Shown here one piece after another: positions 5,831 through 6,093 of a DNA stretch of 6,093 nucleotides. Positions within the stretch are counted from its first letter, which is position 1, and every line of letters starts with the position of its first letter. The stretch covers positions 1 to 6,093 of the forward strand of contig DSBE01000041.1 of the NCBI GenBank assembly GCA_011053085.1, in the 5' to 3' direction. Made by a program: the position numbers and the translations under genes. Source of the stretch: Chloroflexota bacterium (GTDB lineage: Bacteria > Chloroflexota > Anaerolineae > Anaerolineales > Anaerolineaceae). Under the pieces are notes generated by a model, which did not search any database, was not told where the DNA came from, and saw only the letters and a program-made list of their open reading frames with translations.

Positions 5831-5837
5831 AATCCCC

Positions 5838-6093
5838 ATGTTGTATACCATCATCGACAGTGCCGTCACTGAGGACAGCCATATGTACCTGCGCGTGCAG
5901 TTCCATGCCGAGAGTGCCGGTATCTACCTGCTGCCCGCCCTGCCGCAGTGGTACCCGGTCGAGGACTTCTATGCCCGTCTGCGCCAACTGCGCTGCCCGC
6001 ACCTGCATGCTGTTCCCACCGGCAGCCAGCATTACAATGGCGCCGATGTGTGGGACGATGTCAGGTTGCTGTGCCAGTGGTGCGGCGCCGACC
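5838..6093 (+). CDS. Unrecognised protein, N-terminal 85 residues, cut by the right edge
   Basis: I do not recognise this protein. The frame opens at the ATG at 5838 behind a near-perfect ribosome site and stays open to the edge (85 codons plus one base). The N-terminus MLYTIIDSAVTEDSHMYLRV suggests alternating beta strands with no signal peptide or membrane segment. Cysteines and histidines cluster toward the end: LRCPHLHAVP (about 51-60) and LLCQWCGAD (about 77-85), so a zinc-binding or structural-cysteine region is conceivable. The codons look richer in G+C than those of the leftward operon, with C or G at most third positions, which hints at different ancestry or expression level. It is transcribed away from the agmatine operon and shares no evident function with it. 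The gene call is fairly secure; any function would be a guess. A phage or other accessory origin is possible but unproven. Confidence 0.75.
   Translation, partial: MLYTIIDSAVTEDSHMYLRVQFHAESAGIYLLPALPQWYPVEDFYARLRQLRCPHLHAVPTGSQHYNGADVWDDVRLLCQWCGAD

Larger units (their letters stand above)
5242..5837. other. Divergent intergenic region without a convincing gene
   Basis: About 600 bases separate the leftward operon from the rightward gene. The left third (to about 5400) is A/T-rich and holds the operator and promoter candidates. The middle and right parts are more mixed and contain several short dyads, a CACGTG-centred palindrome and two copies of an imperfect direct repeat. Short open frames here (for example 5415-5642 on plus, 5482-5748 and 5244-5489 on minus) lack ribosome sites and give proteins without recognisable features. 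I see no tRNA, CRISPR or insertion sequence. An undetected small RNA between the two repeat copies is possible but not shown. Confidence 0.7.

Overview
The window is a bacterial chromosomal fragment with five tightly packed minus-strand genes (positions 1-5241), an approximately 600-base divergent intergenic region (5242-5837), and the start of one plus-strand gene running off the right edge. Strong Shine-Dalgarno sites precede the genes. The sequence alone does not fix the species. The balanced base composition and protein styles would suit an anaerobic fermentative lineage such as Anaerolineae (Chloroflexota) or a relative, but that is only a guess.

Read in the direction of transcription (right to left), the operon is: an Lrp/AsnC-type regulator (4765-5241), a putrescine carbamoyltransferase (3710-4720), an APC-family permease likely to be an agmatine/putrescine antiporter (2310-3689), an agmatine deiminase (1110-2213), and a sodium:solute symporter cut by the left edge (1-1106). 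Together these describe agmatine catabolism. Agmatine is imported, deiminated to carbamoylputrescine plus ammonia, and phosphorolysed to putrescine plus carbamoyl phosphate, and putrescine is exported in exchange for new agmatine. The carbamate kinase that would yield ATP is not in the window; it could lie beyond the left edge or elsewhere. The carbamoyltransferase-permease-deiminase order matches the agu clusters of enterococci and other lactic acid bacteria. The regulator differs, and a symporter follows the deiminase where aguC is found there.

The regulator gene is preceded by a 34-base dyad with 11-base perfect arms. It is made of repeated CGG-centred AT-rich boxes, with two candidate promoters, and looks like an autoregulatory operator array. 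Farther right the intergenic region has no convincing gene. It holds several short dyads, a perfect CACGTG-centred palindrome, and an imperfect direct repeat (5616-5652 and 5772-5812). The second copy of that repeat folds into a strong GC hairpin just upstream of a near-perfect ribosome binding site. The plus-strand gene after it is unrecognised, looks richer in G+C than its neighbours, and may mark a change to accessory DNA.
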